A DNA stretch of 64,000 nt from Pseudoramibacter alactolyticus ATCC 23263 (GTDB lineage Bacteria; Bacillota; Clostridia; Eubacteriales; Eubacteriaceae): assembly GCF_000185505.1 (NCBI RefSeq), contig NZ_GL622359.1, forward strand, positions 1,027,412 through 1,091,411, given 5' to 3'. Below the pieces are notes generated by a model that saw only the letters and a list, made by a program, of their open reading frames with translations, was not told where the DNA came from and did not search any database. Position numbers and translations under genes: made by a program. Every line of letters starts with the position of its first letter. The first letter of the stretch is position 1. This document shows positions 1 through 8,653 of this stretch, piece after piece.

Positions 1-359
1 TCAATCTTCTTGAGCTCATTCATCACCCGCTCGCCGATATAAATGGATGATACTTCTTTGTCTTCAATCTGATACAATTCCCGTTCCAGATTGTCAACCA
101 GCTTTTCAATCGTCGCAATGGCAACTGGGCGTTTTTCGCAGGACTTGATGATTCCATTGTAAATTTTATTGCGGTCATAGGGTTCCCGCTGTCCGCTTTT
201 CTTCACAACAATGAGCGGAATGTTTTCAATCCGCTCATAGGTCGTGAATCTTTTTTTACAATGTTCACATTCTCGTCGGCGTCGAATCATCGTGTTGTCA
301 TCGGCAGGTCTGGAATCAATGACTTTGCTGCCGTCGTAATTGCAAAACGGGCACTTCAT
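1..359 (-). CDS. nrdR: Transcriptional repressor NrdR (3' end cut by window edge)
   Basis: NrdR represses ribonucleotide reductase genes in response to nucleotide state. Translating the minus strand from the ATG at 357-359 gives 119 uninterrupted codons running off the window. An N-terminal zinc ribbon is visible (Cys3, Cys6, Cys31, Cys34), followed by a basic stretch (RRRR, 26-29) and the start of an ATP-cone domain from about residue 47. The family is about 150 residues, so roughly 30 are missing only because the window ends. The start lies 3 bases after the ftsZ stop, so the two are probably cotranscribed. Very confident. Confidence 0.95.
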   Translation of the reverse strand, partial: MKCPFCNYDGSKVIDSRPADDNTMIRRRRECEHCKKRFTTYERIENIPLIVVKKSGQREPYDRNKIYNGIIKSCEKRPVAIATIEKLVDNLERELYQIEDKEVSSIYIGERVMNELKKI

Positions 360-362
360 ACC

Positions 363-1463
363 TTAGTCTTCTTTATTTAAAAACGTCGGAATGGTAAACA
401 GATCTTTCGAATCGTTTCTGGCCGGCTGTACGTTTCTGTTCGGCTGTTTCTGAGCACGCTGCTGGGACTGGGCGCCTTCTTTGATCGCCTTTAATTCTTC
501 GCTTTCTTCTGCCGGCAAAAATCCGGTTGCGATCACCGTGATCTGGATTTCGTCGCCCATGCTTTCATCGATGGTAGCCCCAAAAATTACGTTTGCGTCT
601 TCGTCGCAGGCTTCGCGCGCGATGGTTGCCGCTTTATCCACTTCAAACAAGGAGAGATCATCACCGGCTGTGATATTGAGCAGCACACCGGTTGCCCCGT
701 TGATTTCGGTTTCGAGCAAAGGGCTCAAAATCGCTTCCTTGGCAGCTTCTTCCGCGCGGTTTTCGCCGGTAGCGCGGCCAACACCCATGTGCGCCAGGCC
801 CGCGTCCTGCATGATGGTTTTCACATCGGCAAAGTCAAGACTGACAAGACCCGGCATGGAAATCAAATCGGAGATGCTCTTAACCCCCTGAAGCAGAACG
901 TCATCCGCCAGCTTAAAAGCTTCTCTTAATGAGGTGGATTTATCTGCCATCCGCAGCAAACGGTCATTTGGAATGGTCACCAACGCATCGACGTTATCTT
1001 GAAGGAAGTCGCAGGCAATTTGCGCATTGCGCATGCGAACCCGCCCTTCGAAGGAGAATGGTTTCGTCACAACGCCAATGGTCAAAATACCCATTTCCTG
1101 CGCAATTTTAGCGATAATCGGCGCAGCTCCGGAGCCAGTGCCGCCGCCCATGCCAGCCGTTACGAAAAGCAGGTCCGTGCCCTGAATCACTTCGGCAATA
1201 GCATCTCGGCTTTCCTCCGCAGAGCGCTGTCCCATTTCCGGGTTTCCGCCGGCACCCAGACCACCGGTTGTTTTTTCGCCGATTTGCAGACGCTTTTCTG
1301 CCAATGTCAGGGCAAGCGCCTGATTGTCCGTATTAATCGAAACAAAATCCACGCCCTTCAGCCCGGATTCAATCATGCGGTTGACGGCATTATTTCCGCC
1401 GCCGCCAATGCCGACAACACGAATTTGAGCAAAATTATCGTTGTAGTTGTCCAGTTCTATCAC
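363..1463 (-). CDS. ftsZ: Cell division GTPase FtsZ
   Basis: FtsZ is the tubulin-like GTPase that polymerises into the cytokinetic ring. The 366-residue protein has the N-terminal glycine-rich nucleotide loop (residues 18-23), the tubulin signature GGGTGSG (106-112), the T7-loop region with NDRLL and a later DFADV segment, and a C-terminal peptide IPTFLNKED that would bind membrane tethers such as FtsA or SepF. It starts with GTG behind a strong AGGAGG site. It is separated from ftsQ by 233 AT-rich bases with two promoter-like elements, so it can be expressed apart from the rest of the cluster. No ftsA lies beside it. nrdR follows immediately. Confidence 0.98.
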   Translation of the reverse strand: MIELDNYNDNFAQIRVVGIGGGGNNAVNRMIESGLKGVDFVSINTDNQALALTLAEKRLQIGEKTTGGLGAGGNPEMGQRSAEESRDAIAEVIQGTDLLFVTAGMGGGTGSGAAPIIAKIAQEMGILTIGVVTKPFSFEGRVRMRNAQIACDFLQDNVDALVTIPNDRLLRMADKSTSLREAFKLADDVLLQGVKSISDLISMPGLVSLDFADVKTIMQDAGLAHMGVGRATGENRAEEAAKEAILSPLLETEINGATGVLLNITAGDDLSLFEVDKAATIAREACDEDANVIFGATIDESMGDEIQITVIATGFLPAEESEELKAIKEGAQSQQRAQKQPNRNVQPARNDSKDLFTIPTFLNKED

Positions 1464-1542
1464 TTTACTTCCTCCTGGTTCTCACATCTATATTGCTTAT
1501 TTTAATGGGTTTGCTTTATTTTCTTATGGTTTATACCGTTTT

Positions 1543-1571
1543 ATTGTATCGTTTTCTACTGGATATTTCAA
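1543..1571 (-). promoter_or_regulatory. Promoter-like element upstream of ftsZ (proximal)
   Basis: On the minus strand TTGAAA is followed after 17 bases by TACAAT, a good sigma-A match. It lies about 80 bases upstream of the ftsZ GTG. Inferred from consensus only. Confidence 0.7.
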
Positions 1572-1604
1572 GCGCGTAAACAATTTTTACAGTATTCTTT
1601 TTTT

Positions 1605-1633
1605 ATAATAACCCTTCTTTTTTAACTTTGCAA
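1605..1633 (-). promoter_or_regulatory. Promoter-like element upstream of ftsZ (distal)
   Basis: TTGCAA, a 17-base spacer and TATTAT on the minus strand form a second sigma-A-like promoter, in tandem with the one at 1543-1571. The rest of the ftsQ-ftsZ gap is AT-rich and holds no gene that I can see. Confidence 0.6.
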
Positions 1634-1696
1634 TACAGCAAGATTTTTTTTGCATTTTTTATGAATGTTTTTTCATTTTTATGCCAAACAGCTTGA

Positions 1697-2506
1697 CTAA
1701 CGATTCTTGACAATTGGATAAGGGCCGGTTGTCAAATCCACGTTCATATTGCTCTGCTTCTGAGAAAACAATGTTTGAATATAATCCATGTGCTTCTGCA
1801 GGTTCCCGACACTGACCACCTCGATATTGAGGTTCGATTTGGTAATGATTCGATAGGTATTATCCGACGTATAAGCCACTTCGGATACCTTTGTCAACAT
1901 GCCGCCGGCTTCCAATGTCTTTAGAATAGCAAACGCTTCATCTTGCCTGCGCCAGGGCGCAAACGACAGAGTCTCGCCCGAACGATAACGCCCCTTCAAC
2001 GTCAAACCCGAGAGCAAAGGCACATTCGTGTTGCTCAAATAGGGCGACGTCATCACCACTTTTCGCCGATTGTTGACGTAATAAATCTGCGATCCATTGT
2101 TGACGGCACACAAAATCGGCATTTCTTTCACATCGACAACCAGCGTGTTCGGAAACGCCCGCACGATGGCAACGCTTCGCACGTGAAGACTATCTTTGAT
2201 ATCGGCCGCCAACTCGTTGAGATTGACCGTTAAAATGTTCTGACCGATGGCCGTCGCCGCCTGATCCTTTACGGTCTGGTCATCTATGGTGACGTTACCT
2301 CGAATCTTGATGTTGCGAATGGTCAAATCCACAGGCTGCACCGTCCCGGAAAGCCAGTAACCGCCAACGCCCAAAATAGTGCCTGACACAATCATAATGA
2401 ACAGAATGCGCAAAAACCGCTTGCGTTTGCTTTTTTTTAGGCGCTTGGCAATGCGCGCTCGCTTTGGGTCCTCTGCCACCGGCTCACCCCCTTCACCATT
2501 TCGCAC
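1697..2506 (-). CDS. ftsQ: Cell division protein FtsQ/DivIB
   Basis: A bitopic membrane protein of the divisome core (with FtsL and DivIC/FtsB) that controls septal peptidoglycan synthesis. The 269-residue product has a very basic cytoplasmic N terminus (residues 15-32), one membrane segment at about 33-55, a POTRA domain starting near 60 (VDLTIRNIKIRGN) and the FtsQ beta domain after it. The start is GTG at 2506, five bases after the murG stop, with a GGTGAG-like site inside the end of murG. Translational coupling with murG is likely. Its position last before ftsZ matches the usual dcw order, except that ftsA is missing. Confidence 0.93.
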   Translation of the reverse strand: MRNGEGGEPVAEDPKRARIAKRLKKSKRKRFLRILFIMIVSGTILGVGGYWLSGTVQPVDLTIRNIKIRGNVTIDDQTVKDQAATAIGQNILTVNLNELAADIKDSLHVRSVAIVRAFPNTLVVDVKEMPILCAVNNGSQIYYVNNRRKVVMTSPYLSNTNVPLLSGLTLKGRYRSGETLSFAPWRRQDEAFAILKTLEAGGMLTKVSEVAYTSDNTYRIITKSNLNIEVVSVGNLQKHMDYIQTLFSQKQSNMNVDLTTGPYPIVKNR

Positions 2507-2511
2507 GATGC

Positions 2512-3621
2512 CTACTCACCCATCAGAGCGAGCGCCTTTTCAACAATGCGTTCATCCGCATCCAGTTTTGCGTAGGTCAGTGCCTTTTGGGCCATCGCCC
2601 GGCGCTTATCCGCATCGCCGATCAGCGCCTCAGCTGCCGCGATCAATCCTCTGCCGCTCAGATCCTTTTCCTCGATGACGATGGCAGCTCCGGCTCTCGC
2701 CATGGCCACCGCGTTAAATTTCTGATGATCCCCTGCCGCATAGGGGTACGGAATCAAAATGCACGGCGTTCCGGACGCAGCCATTTCTGCAATGGAGGAA
2801 GCGCCGGAGCGCCCGATGATCAGATCCGCCGCCCCCATTAATGTCGGCATCTCGTTGGAGTAGGCCAGCAAGTGGCAGTTGGTGCCGTCGCCCCAGGGAA
2901 TATGATCGGCATCCAGTGCCCGTGTCACCACTTCCCATTGCTTCTTTCCCGTCAGCTGGTAAAGCTGAACCTGCGGCCGTCCCGCGTAATGTGCCGTCAC
3001 CGCGCGCATCGCGCCATTGATCGCGACCGCACCCTGGCTGCCGCCCATGGCCAACACCATGACGGCGTCATCAGCCAGCCCCAGTCGCTCCCGCATCACC
3101 TGGCGGTCGATATGCTTGAAATCGTCCCGCACCGGATTCCCGCAAAGCACGGTTTTTCCCGCCGGGAAATAGGCCGCCGCTTCTTCAAATGTCAATGCGA
3201 CGCAATCGGCCGTCTTGGCTGCCATACGGTTGGATTTTCCCGGATAGGCATTTTGTTCGTGGATCAGCGTCGGCACTTTCATTTTCGCCGCTTCCCGGAG
3301 CAGAATCCCGGAGGTGAATCCGCCGGTGCCGATTACCAGCTGCGGCCGATACGCCTTGATGAGCCTCCGCGAATCCAGCGCGCTGAGCAGAATATTTTTA
3401 ACCGCGATCGCCTTTTTAATCAAGCCGCGTTGAAAGCCGCTGGCGTTAATAAACGCCATTGGATAACCGTATTGGGGCACGATATCCTTTTCCATTCCCA
3501 CGTGCGATCCCACAAAGGTGATCTCAATATCCGGCCGATGCTTTTTCAGGCAGGCCGCAATGGCCAGACCCGGATAAATATGGCCGCCGGTTCCCCCGGC
3601 TGCAATGAGCACGCTTTTCAT
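2512..3621 (-). CDS. murG: Lipid II synthase MurG (UDP-GlcNAc transferase)
   Basis: MurG transfers GlcNAc from UDP-GlcNAc to lipid I on the inner face of the membrane, making lipid II. The 369-residue GT28 enzyme shows the N-terminal glycine loop GGTGGHIYPG (residues 9-18), the HEQNAYPGKSNR stretch around 120-132 and the C-terminal donor-site GGSQGA near 193. Its ATG overlaps the ftsW stop by four bases (ATGA), so translation is probably coupled to the flippase-family gene upstream. Confidence 0.97.
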   Translation of the reverse strand: MKSVLIAAGGTGGHIYPGLAIAACLKKHRPDIEITFVGSHVGMEKDIVPQYGYPMAFINASGFQRGLIKKAIAVKNILLSALDSRRLIKAYRPQLVIGTGGFTSGILLREAAKMKVPTLIHEQNAYPGKSNRMAAKTADCVALTFEEAAAYFPAGKTVLCGNPVRDDFKHIDRQVMRERLGLADDAVMVLAMGGSQGAVAINGAMRAVTAHYAGRPQVQLYQLTGKKQWEVVTRALDADHIPWGDGTNCHLLAYSNEMPTLMGAADLIIGRSGASSIAEMAASGTPCILIPYPYAAGDHQKFNAVAMARAGAAIVIEEKDLSGRGLIAAAEALIGDADKRRAMAQKALTYAKLDADERIVEKALALMGE

Positions 3622-4748
3622 TTTTGACCTCTTTTCGTTCGCTGCCGGCCTGAACGCCGGCGCTTTCCCGAATGCATTCCCCGCGAAAGATTGACAATCG
3701 GCCCGACCATCATGAACAAAATGACCATGGAGGTGCCGCCGGCACTGATAAAAGGCAATGCCATGCCCGTTACCGGCATGATGGACGTGGCCACGCCGAT
3801 GTTTACAATCACTTGGAAGCCCAGCAAAGCGATGACCGAGCTGGTGTATAGATAGCCGAATTCATCCTTCGAGCTGTTGGCGATTTTAAACCCGCGATAC
3901 AAAATATAGCCGAAGAGAACAAGCAGCAGCACGCAGCCGATCAGGCCGCACTCTTCGCCGATATTCGCAAAGATAAAATCGTTTTGCAGCTCGGGCAGAA
4001 AAAGCAGCTTCTGTTTGCCGTTGCCCAGGCCCCGACCGAAGATCCCGCCGGAACCAATGGCCAGAAGCGACTGGGAAATCTGATAATTGAGGCCGTTCTG
4101 CCCGAAAAAGACGTTCAGCCGCTCCATTCGCCAGGGTTCTTTAATCAACAGCGCTCCAATCCCCGCGCCCATCACCGCGATATAGGGCAGAAAAAAGCGG
4201 AAGGGAATCCCGCCGAAAAACATCACGAAGAGCATCGCGACCCCGATGGCCATCGCCGCGGACAATGACGGCTCAATAGCGGCCAAGACACAAATCACAA
4301 GCATCGGCACGATGCAATACAAAGTATATTTCGAAAAGCGCTTCTTAACCTCTGGCTTTTGCGAGATCACCGTGCTTAAATACAAAACGCCGGTGAATTT
4401 CGCGAACTCCGAAGGCTGAAAGGTCATAAATCCCAGGGAAATCCACCGCTTGGCGCCGTTCACCTCCATACCGACGACCAAAACCGCAGCCAACAACAAA
4501 ATCGTAACGATGAGAAGCGTGCAGGCCAGCCTGAAATTATTCCACCTGCGGTAATTTTTCCGGCTCACCAGCCACATCACAAAAATCCCAAGAACCACGA
4601 AAAAGGCTTGCTTGAGAAAAAGCGACAATCCGTTGCTGCTCTCCACGCTCGACGTGTACATACTGGCCGAGAAAACCATGAGCAAACCAAAGCCACTCAA
4701 GATCAGCAAAGCGGTCACAAAATATTTATCCGGCTGACGGCTTCCCAT
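3618..4748 (-). CDS. ftsW: SEDS peptidoglycan polymerase FtsW
   Basis: FtsW is the septal glycan-strand polymerase that works with its partner class B PBP. The 376-residue protein has about ten hydrophobic segments, the SEDS region KRWISLGFMTFQPSEFAKF and the conserved FIFANIGEECG loop with acidic residues. It has a basic C-terminal tail (KRRRSGRQRTKRG). It starts with ATG behind AAGGAGG. It lies between murD and murG, and a likely partner PBP is encoded at 8654-11089. RodA is the alternative SEDS call, but the dcw position favours FtsW. Confidence 0.95.
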   Translation of the reverse strand: MGSRQPDKYFVTALLILSGFGLLMVFSASMYTSSVESSNGLSLFLKQAFFVVLGIFVMWLVSRKNYRRWNNFRLACTLLIVTILLLAAVLVVGMEVNGAKRWISLGFMTFQPSEFAKFTGVLYLSTVISQKPEVKKRFSKYTLYCIVPMLVICVLAAIEPSLSAAMAIGVAMLFVMFFGGIPFRFFLPYIAVMGAGIGALLIKEPWRMERLNVFFGQNGLNYQISQSLLAIGSGGIFGRGLGNGKQKLLFLPELQNDFIFANIGEECGLIGCVLLLVLFGYILYRGFKIANSSKDEFGYLYTSSVIALLGFQVIVNIGVATSIMPVTGMALPFISAGGTSMVILFMMVGPIVNLSRGMHSGKRRRSGRQRTKRGQK

Positions 4749-4810
4749 GCCTGCCTCCTTCAGTGAATGCGTCGATTGTCAACGACACGCCGACGAACAG
4801 TGCTTCCATC

Positions 4811-6184
4811 TCATCCGCGAACCAATTGCTTAAACAGATTGCCTCGGTCTTCATAATTCGCAAACATATCCCAGCTGGCGCAGGCCGGCGAAAGCAGCAC
4901 CGCATCCCCCGGTGCGGCCGCCGCCTTGGCCTTAGCCACCGCTTCCGGATAGTCTGCCACAAGCGAATAGTCTTTAAATCCGGCCGCCTCCGCCGCCTCC
5001 GCCATGGCCTTGGCTGTATCCCCGATGAGCAGCAGCTTCTTGACCTTCACCGTCACAAGTTGCATCATCCGGGTGTAATCTTCCTGTTTATCGTAGCCGC
5101 CGGCGATGAGAATCGTCGGTTTTGTCATGGCGTTAAGCGCTGTGATGGCCGCATCGGTATTGGTCCCCTTAGAGTCGTTGATATAATCCACGCCGCCAAT
5201 GGTCGCCACAAACTCCTGACGGTGTTCCACGCCCTTAAACGCTCTGAGTGTTTTCTGGATGATGACCAGCGGCACCCCCATGAAATACGCCAGGCCGATC
5301 GCCGCCATGGCGTTCATTACATTGTGCGGCCCCTTAATGCCCAGCGCTTCCTCGGTGATCACGGCCGTATCCTGATCGGCGTCCGTACCCTCCGCGATCA
5401 TCAGCGTCTGACCTTTCAGGTAAATCCCCTTTTCCGGCCGTCCCTTCAGACTAAACCAGATTTTTCGGGACGGAGCCTTTCTGACACAGCGCACCACGTC
5501 CGCATCGTCTGCATTGACCACCAGAATATCTTCTGCCGACTGATTTTCAAAAATGCGGGCCTTCGCCGCATAGTAATTTTCCAGGGTGCCGTGCCGGTTG
5601 AGGTGATCCGGTGCCAGATTTAAAATCGCCGCCGCTTTCGGCGCGAAGGTATCGATGGTTTCCAGCTGAAAGCTGGAAAGCTCACTGACAAAAAGATCCG
5701 CCGCAGTGGATGTCCTCACATGCTTGGATACGGCTTCGCCGATGTTCCCCACGGTATACACATGGGCATAACGGGAATCCTGCTCGAAAATTTTGCCCGT
5801 CAATGTGGTCGTGGTGGTTTTGCCGTTGGTCCCCGTGATCCCCACAAAGGGCGTATCCGTCAGGCGATAGGCCATTTCCACCTCGCTGATCACCGGAATT
5901 CCCCTGCGATAAGCCTCCTGAATGGCCGGAATCGTCAGCGGCACGCCGGGACTCGGCACCACCGTATCGACGCCGGCAAGGGCCGTTTTCGGCAGCTGGT
6001 GGCCAAAAAGGCAGGTCAGATGGGTTTTGGGCAACGCTTCAAAAGGCTCCAAAAAATTTTCCGAAGCTGAAAGCGCCTCATAATCCTTCGTATCTGTTAA
6101 AATCACCGCACTGCCTGCGGCTAACAAGGCCTCAGTTACCGCAACGCCTGTTCTCTCGGCACCAATCACCAAAACTGTTTTCAC
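4811..6184 (-). CDS. murD: UDP-MurNAc-L-Ala:D-Glu ligase MurD
   Basis: MurD adds D-glutamate to UDP-MurNAc-L-alanine in the cytoplasm. The 457-residue product has an N-terminal Rossmann-like UDP-binding domain, the Mur-ligase ATP loop GITGTNGKTTTT (about 113-124), a central domain with LNLAPDHLNRH, and a C-terminal domain with NDSKGTN and LSPACASWDMF, both typical of MurD. The start codon is GTG behind GAGAGG. It lies 33 bases after mraY in the direction of transcription. Confidence 0.97.
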   Translation of the reverse strand: MKTVLVIGAERTGVAVTEALLAAGSAVILTDTKDYEALSASENFLEPFEALPKTHLTCLFGHQLPKTALAGVDTVVPSPGVPLTIPAIQEAYRRGIPVISEVEMAYRLTDTPFVGITGTNGKTTTTTLTGKIFEQDSRYAHVYTVGNIGEAVSKHVRTSTAADLFVSELSSFQLETIDTFAPKAAAILNLAPDHLNRHGTLENYYAAKARIFENQSAEDILVVNADDADVVRCVRKAPSRKIWFSLKGRPEKGIYLKGQTLMIAEGTDADQDTAVITEEALGIKGPHNVMNAMAAIGLAYFMGVPLVIIQKTLRAFKGVEHRQEFVATIGGVDYINDSKGTNTDAAITALNAMTKPTILIAGGYDKQEDYTRMMQLVTVKVKKLLLIGDTAKAMAEAAEAAGFKDYSLVADYPEAVAKAKAAAAPGDAVLLSPACASWDMFANYEDRGNLFKQLVRG

Positions 6185-6217
6185 GCTGCCACCTCTCTAT
6201 TCAAATGGATTTCCTGC

Positions 6218-7183
6218 TTACATTGCCAAAAACGCAATGCACACACAAAAAATCGTCACAATCCAAAACACGGCCACCACTCGGGTTTCCTTCCACCCAG
6301 ACAATTCAAAGTGATGGTGGATCGGTGTCATTTTAAAAATGCGCTTGCCGTGCGTCGCCTTGAAATAGACCACCTGCATCACCACCGAGAGCGCCTCGGC
6401 CACGTAGATCAGGCCCGCGATGAGCACAAAAAGCTGCCTGTGCAGCATGATCGCCGAGACGATGACCGCCGCTCCCAATGCCATCGAACCGGTATCCCCC
6501 ATGAAGATATCCGCCGGATTGGAATTCCAGCGCAGAAACCCGAGACACGCGCCGACCACCGCGCCGCCGAATGCCGCCGATTCAGGCCGTTTGAACATCA
6601 CGGCGACAATCATAAAAAAGGTCGTCGCAAAGGCGGTCACGCCGGCACAAAGGCCGTCCAATCCGTCGCTGAGATTGACAGCGTTGGTCATGGCCACGAC
6701 GGCGATGAAGGTAAAAGGATAAAACCAAAGACCGAAATCGACCGTCGCCCCGCTGAAGGGAATAATCATCGTCGTGCCGATCACCGCGTCGGTCCCCGCG
6801 TGCCAGGCGATCGCCGCCGCCGCCACAAATTGCATCGCCAGCTTCTGCCATGCCCGAAGACCAAGATTGTGTTTCTTCGTAACTTTGATGAAATCGTCGA
6901 TGAAACCAATGGTCCCAAAGGCGATCATGCTGATCAGCGGAAAGAACACCCGCTGGCCTACCACAAAGGCAAAAATAATCATCGCGACGAGAATGCCCAA
7001 TTGAATCACCAAGCCGCCCATGGTTGGTGTGCCGGATTTTTTTTGATGGCTCTTGGGGCCCTCTTCGCGGATCGCCTGTCCGAAATTCAACTTGTGAAGC
7101 ACCGGCAAAAAATGCCGGGTGCCGATCCACACCACCAAAAAGCTGACGATCAGCGAAACCACTGCATAACGCATATCATTCAT
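6218..7183 (-). CDS. mraY: Phospho-MurNAc-pentapeptide transferase MraY
   Basis: MraY is an integral membrane enzyme that transfers phospho-MurNAc-pentapeptide to undecaprenyl phosphate, producing lipid I. I start it at the ATG at 7183, because GGAAGG sits eight bases upstream and this places it just after the murF stop; a longer upstream reading would overlap murF by about 70 bases. That gives 321 residues and about ten membrane segments. Diagnostic motifs are IDDFIK (second half of the Asp-rich site), NAVNLSDGLDGL and the HHHFELSGW loop near the C terminus. Confidence 0.97.
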   Translation of the reverse strand: MNDMRYAVVSLIVSFLVVWIGTRHFLPVLHKLNFGQAIREEGPKSHQKKSGTPTMGGLVIQLGILVAMIIFAFVVGQRVFFPLISMIAFGTIGFIDDFIKVTKKHNLGLRAWQKLAMQFVAAAAIAWHAGTDAVIGTTMIIPFSGATVDFGLWFYPFTFIAVVAMTNAVNLSDGLDGLCAGVTAFATTFFMIVAVMFKRPESAAFGGAVVGACLGFLRWNSNPADIFMGDTGSMALGAAVIVSAIMLHRQLFVLIAGLIYVAEALSVVMQVVYFKATHGKRIFKMTPIHHHFELSGWKETRVVAVFWIVTIFCVCIAFLAM

Positions 7184-7187
7184 TGAT

Positions 7188-8618
7188 TTATTTTCCTTCC
7201 CCAGGCTTTTCCCAACGGTCGCCGGTTTTAATCCTGTCGATGATACGGTCCAACGCAAGGCTGTGGGACGCTTTGATCAGCACGGTATCACCAGTCTGTG
7301 CTATCTCTCCAAGAATTTGTGCGGCAGCATCCACCGTCGCCGCCGCGACCGCCGGATGATTTGGCGCCGCGCCGCGCGCGCCCTCGCAAAGGGTCTCGGC
7401 CCATTCTCCCACGCCGATCAGCACATCCATGTGGGTGCCGGCGTATTCACCGACGGCGCGATGCCAGGCCTCCGCATTCTCACCGATTTCGAGCATATCG
7501 CCCAAAACTGCAATCTTACGCCCCTCCGCCACGGCGCAAACCGTATCCATCGCAGCACGCATGGATTCCGGATTGGCGTTGTAGGCATCGTTGACAAAGC
7601 GCAGCCCGCCGACCTCCGCCATCTGCATGCGGTTGCCGCTGGGCACAAACGCGTCGAGTCCTGCTTGGATGGCCGCGTCGTCGAGATGATAGTATCGACC
7701 GATCCAAATGGCTATCAGACAATTATACACATTGTGAATCCCCGGCCATTTAAAATGAAAGGGCACGCCGTCGGCTTCAAAATACAGCCCCGACAGATCC
7801 TCGCGGATCGCTTCCGCCTTAAGATCCGCATCCGGCTCGCGAATCCCCACGCGCACCACCCGATAATCCCGGGCGACAATTCTGCGCAGATAAGGATCGT
7901 CGCCGTTGATCAGAGCGATGTCATCCTTCTCCATAGTGCCGAAGATTTCCATCTTGGCTTTGAGGGTGTTCTCCTTCGAGCCCAAATTCTCCAAATGCGC
8001 CGAGCCGATGTTAGTAATCACGCCGATATGCGGGCGCACTTCGCCGATGGACCGGGCTATCTCTCCCGGATGATTCATCCCCATCTCGACCACGGCCGCT
8101 TCATGGGCCGGTGTCAGCTGAAACAATGTCAGCGGGACACCCACTTCATTGTTGAAATTGCCCTGGGTTTTCATCGTCTGGTACCCCATCGACAGCACCG
8201 AAGCGATCAGATCCTTGGTGGTCGTCTTGCCGGCAGACCCGGTCACTGCCACGACCGGAATATCATAACGCGCGCGGTTCGCCGCCGCCAGCGCCCGCAT
8301 CGCTTCAAAGGTATCCGCAACGCCGACGATGCCCGCATCGATCTTCCCCTGCCATGCCGGCAGATGATCGCTGTCACACAAAACCGCCGCTGCGCCGTTC
8401 GCACACGCCGCATCGATAAAGTCGTGCCCATCGTTGCGCGCTCCGATGATCGGGATATACAGATCTCTCGGTTTGACTTGGCGGCTGTCGGTCGCAATGC
8501 CGTGAATCGCTGCACCCGGATGCACGACCTTGCCCTGTGTGATCGCCGCCACAGCCTCGACAGACCAGGGCTCGAATGCCATTTCGTTTGTTTTCTTTTG
8601 ATTCGTTGTTTTAACCAT
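7188..8618 (-). CDS. murF: UDP-MurNAc-tripeptide:D-Ala-D-Ala ligase MurF
   Basis: MurF completes the cytoplasmic muropeptide by adding D-Ala-D-Ala. The 476-residue product shows the N-terminal MurF domain (TDSRQVKPRDLYIPI), the ATP loop VTGSAGKTTTKDL at about 126-138, EMGMNHPGEI, and the C-terminal FVNDAYNANPESM. It directly follows the PBP gene with no murE in between, unlike the usual Bacillus/Clostridium order. The Shine-Dalgarno for the ATG at 8618 is weak; an internal ATG twelve codons later (8582) is possible but has no better site. Confidence 0.96.
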   Translation of the reverse strand: MVKTTNQKKTNEMAFEPWSVEAVAAITQGKVVHPGAAIHGIATDSRQVKPRDLYIPIIGARNDGHDFIDAACANGAAAVLCDSDHLPAWQGKIDAGIVGVADTFEAMRALAAANRARYDIPVVAVTGSAGKTTTKDLIASVLSMGYQTMKTQGNFNNEVGVPLTLFQLTPAHEAAVVEMGMNHPGEIARSIGEVRPHIGVITNIGSAHLENLGSKENTLKAKMEIFGTMEKDDIALINGDDPYLRRIVARDYRVVRVGIREPDADLKAEAIREDLSGLYFEADGVPFHFKWPGIHNVYNCLIAIWIGRYYHLDDAAIQAGLDAFVPSGNRMQMAEVGGLRFVNDAYNANPESMRAAMDTVCAVAEGRKIAVLGDMLEIGENAEAWHRAVGEYAGTHMDVLIGVGEWAETLCEGARGAAPNHPAVAAATVDAAAQILGEIAQTGDTVLIKASHSLALDRIIDRIKTGDRWEKPGEGK

Positions 8619-8653
8619 TATCCTTGCTTTCTGCCCTTGATGATTTAAACCAT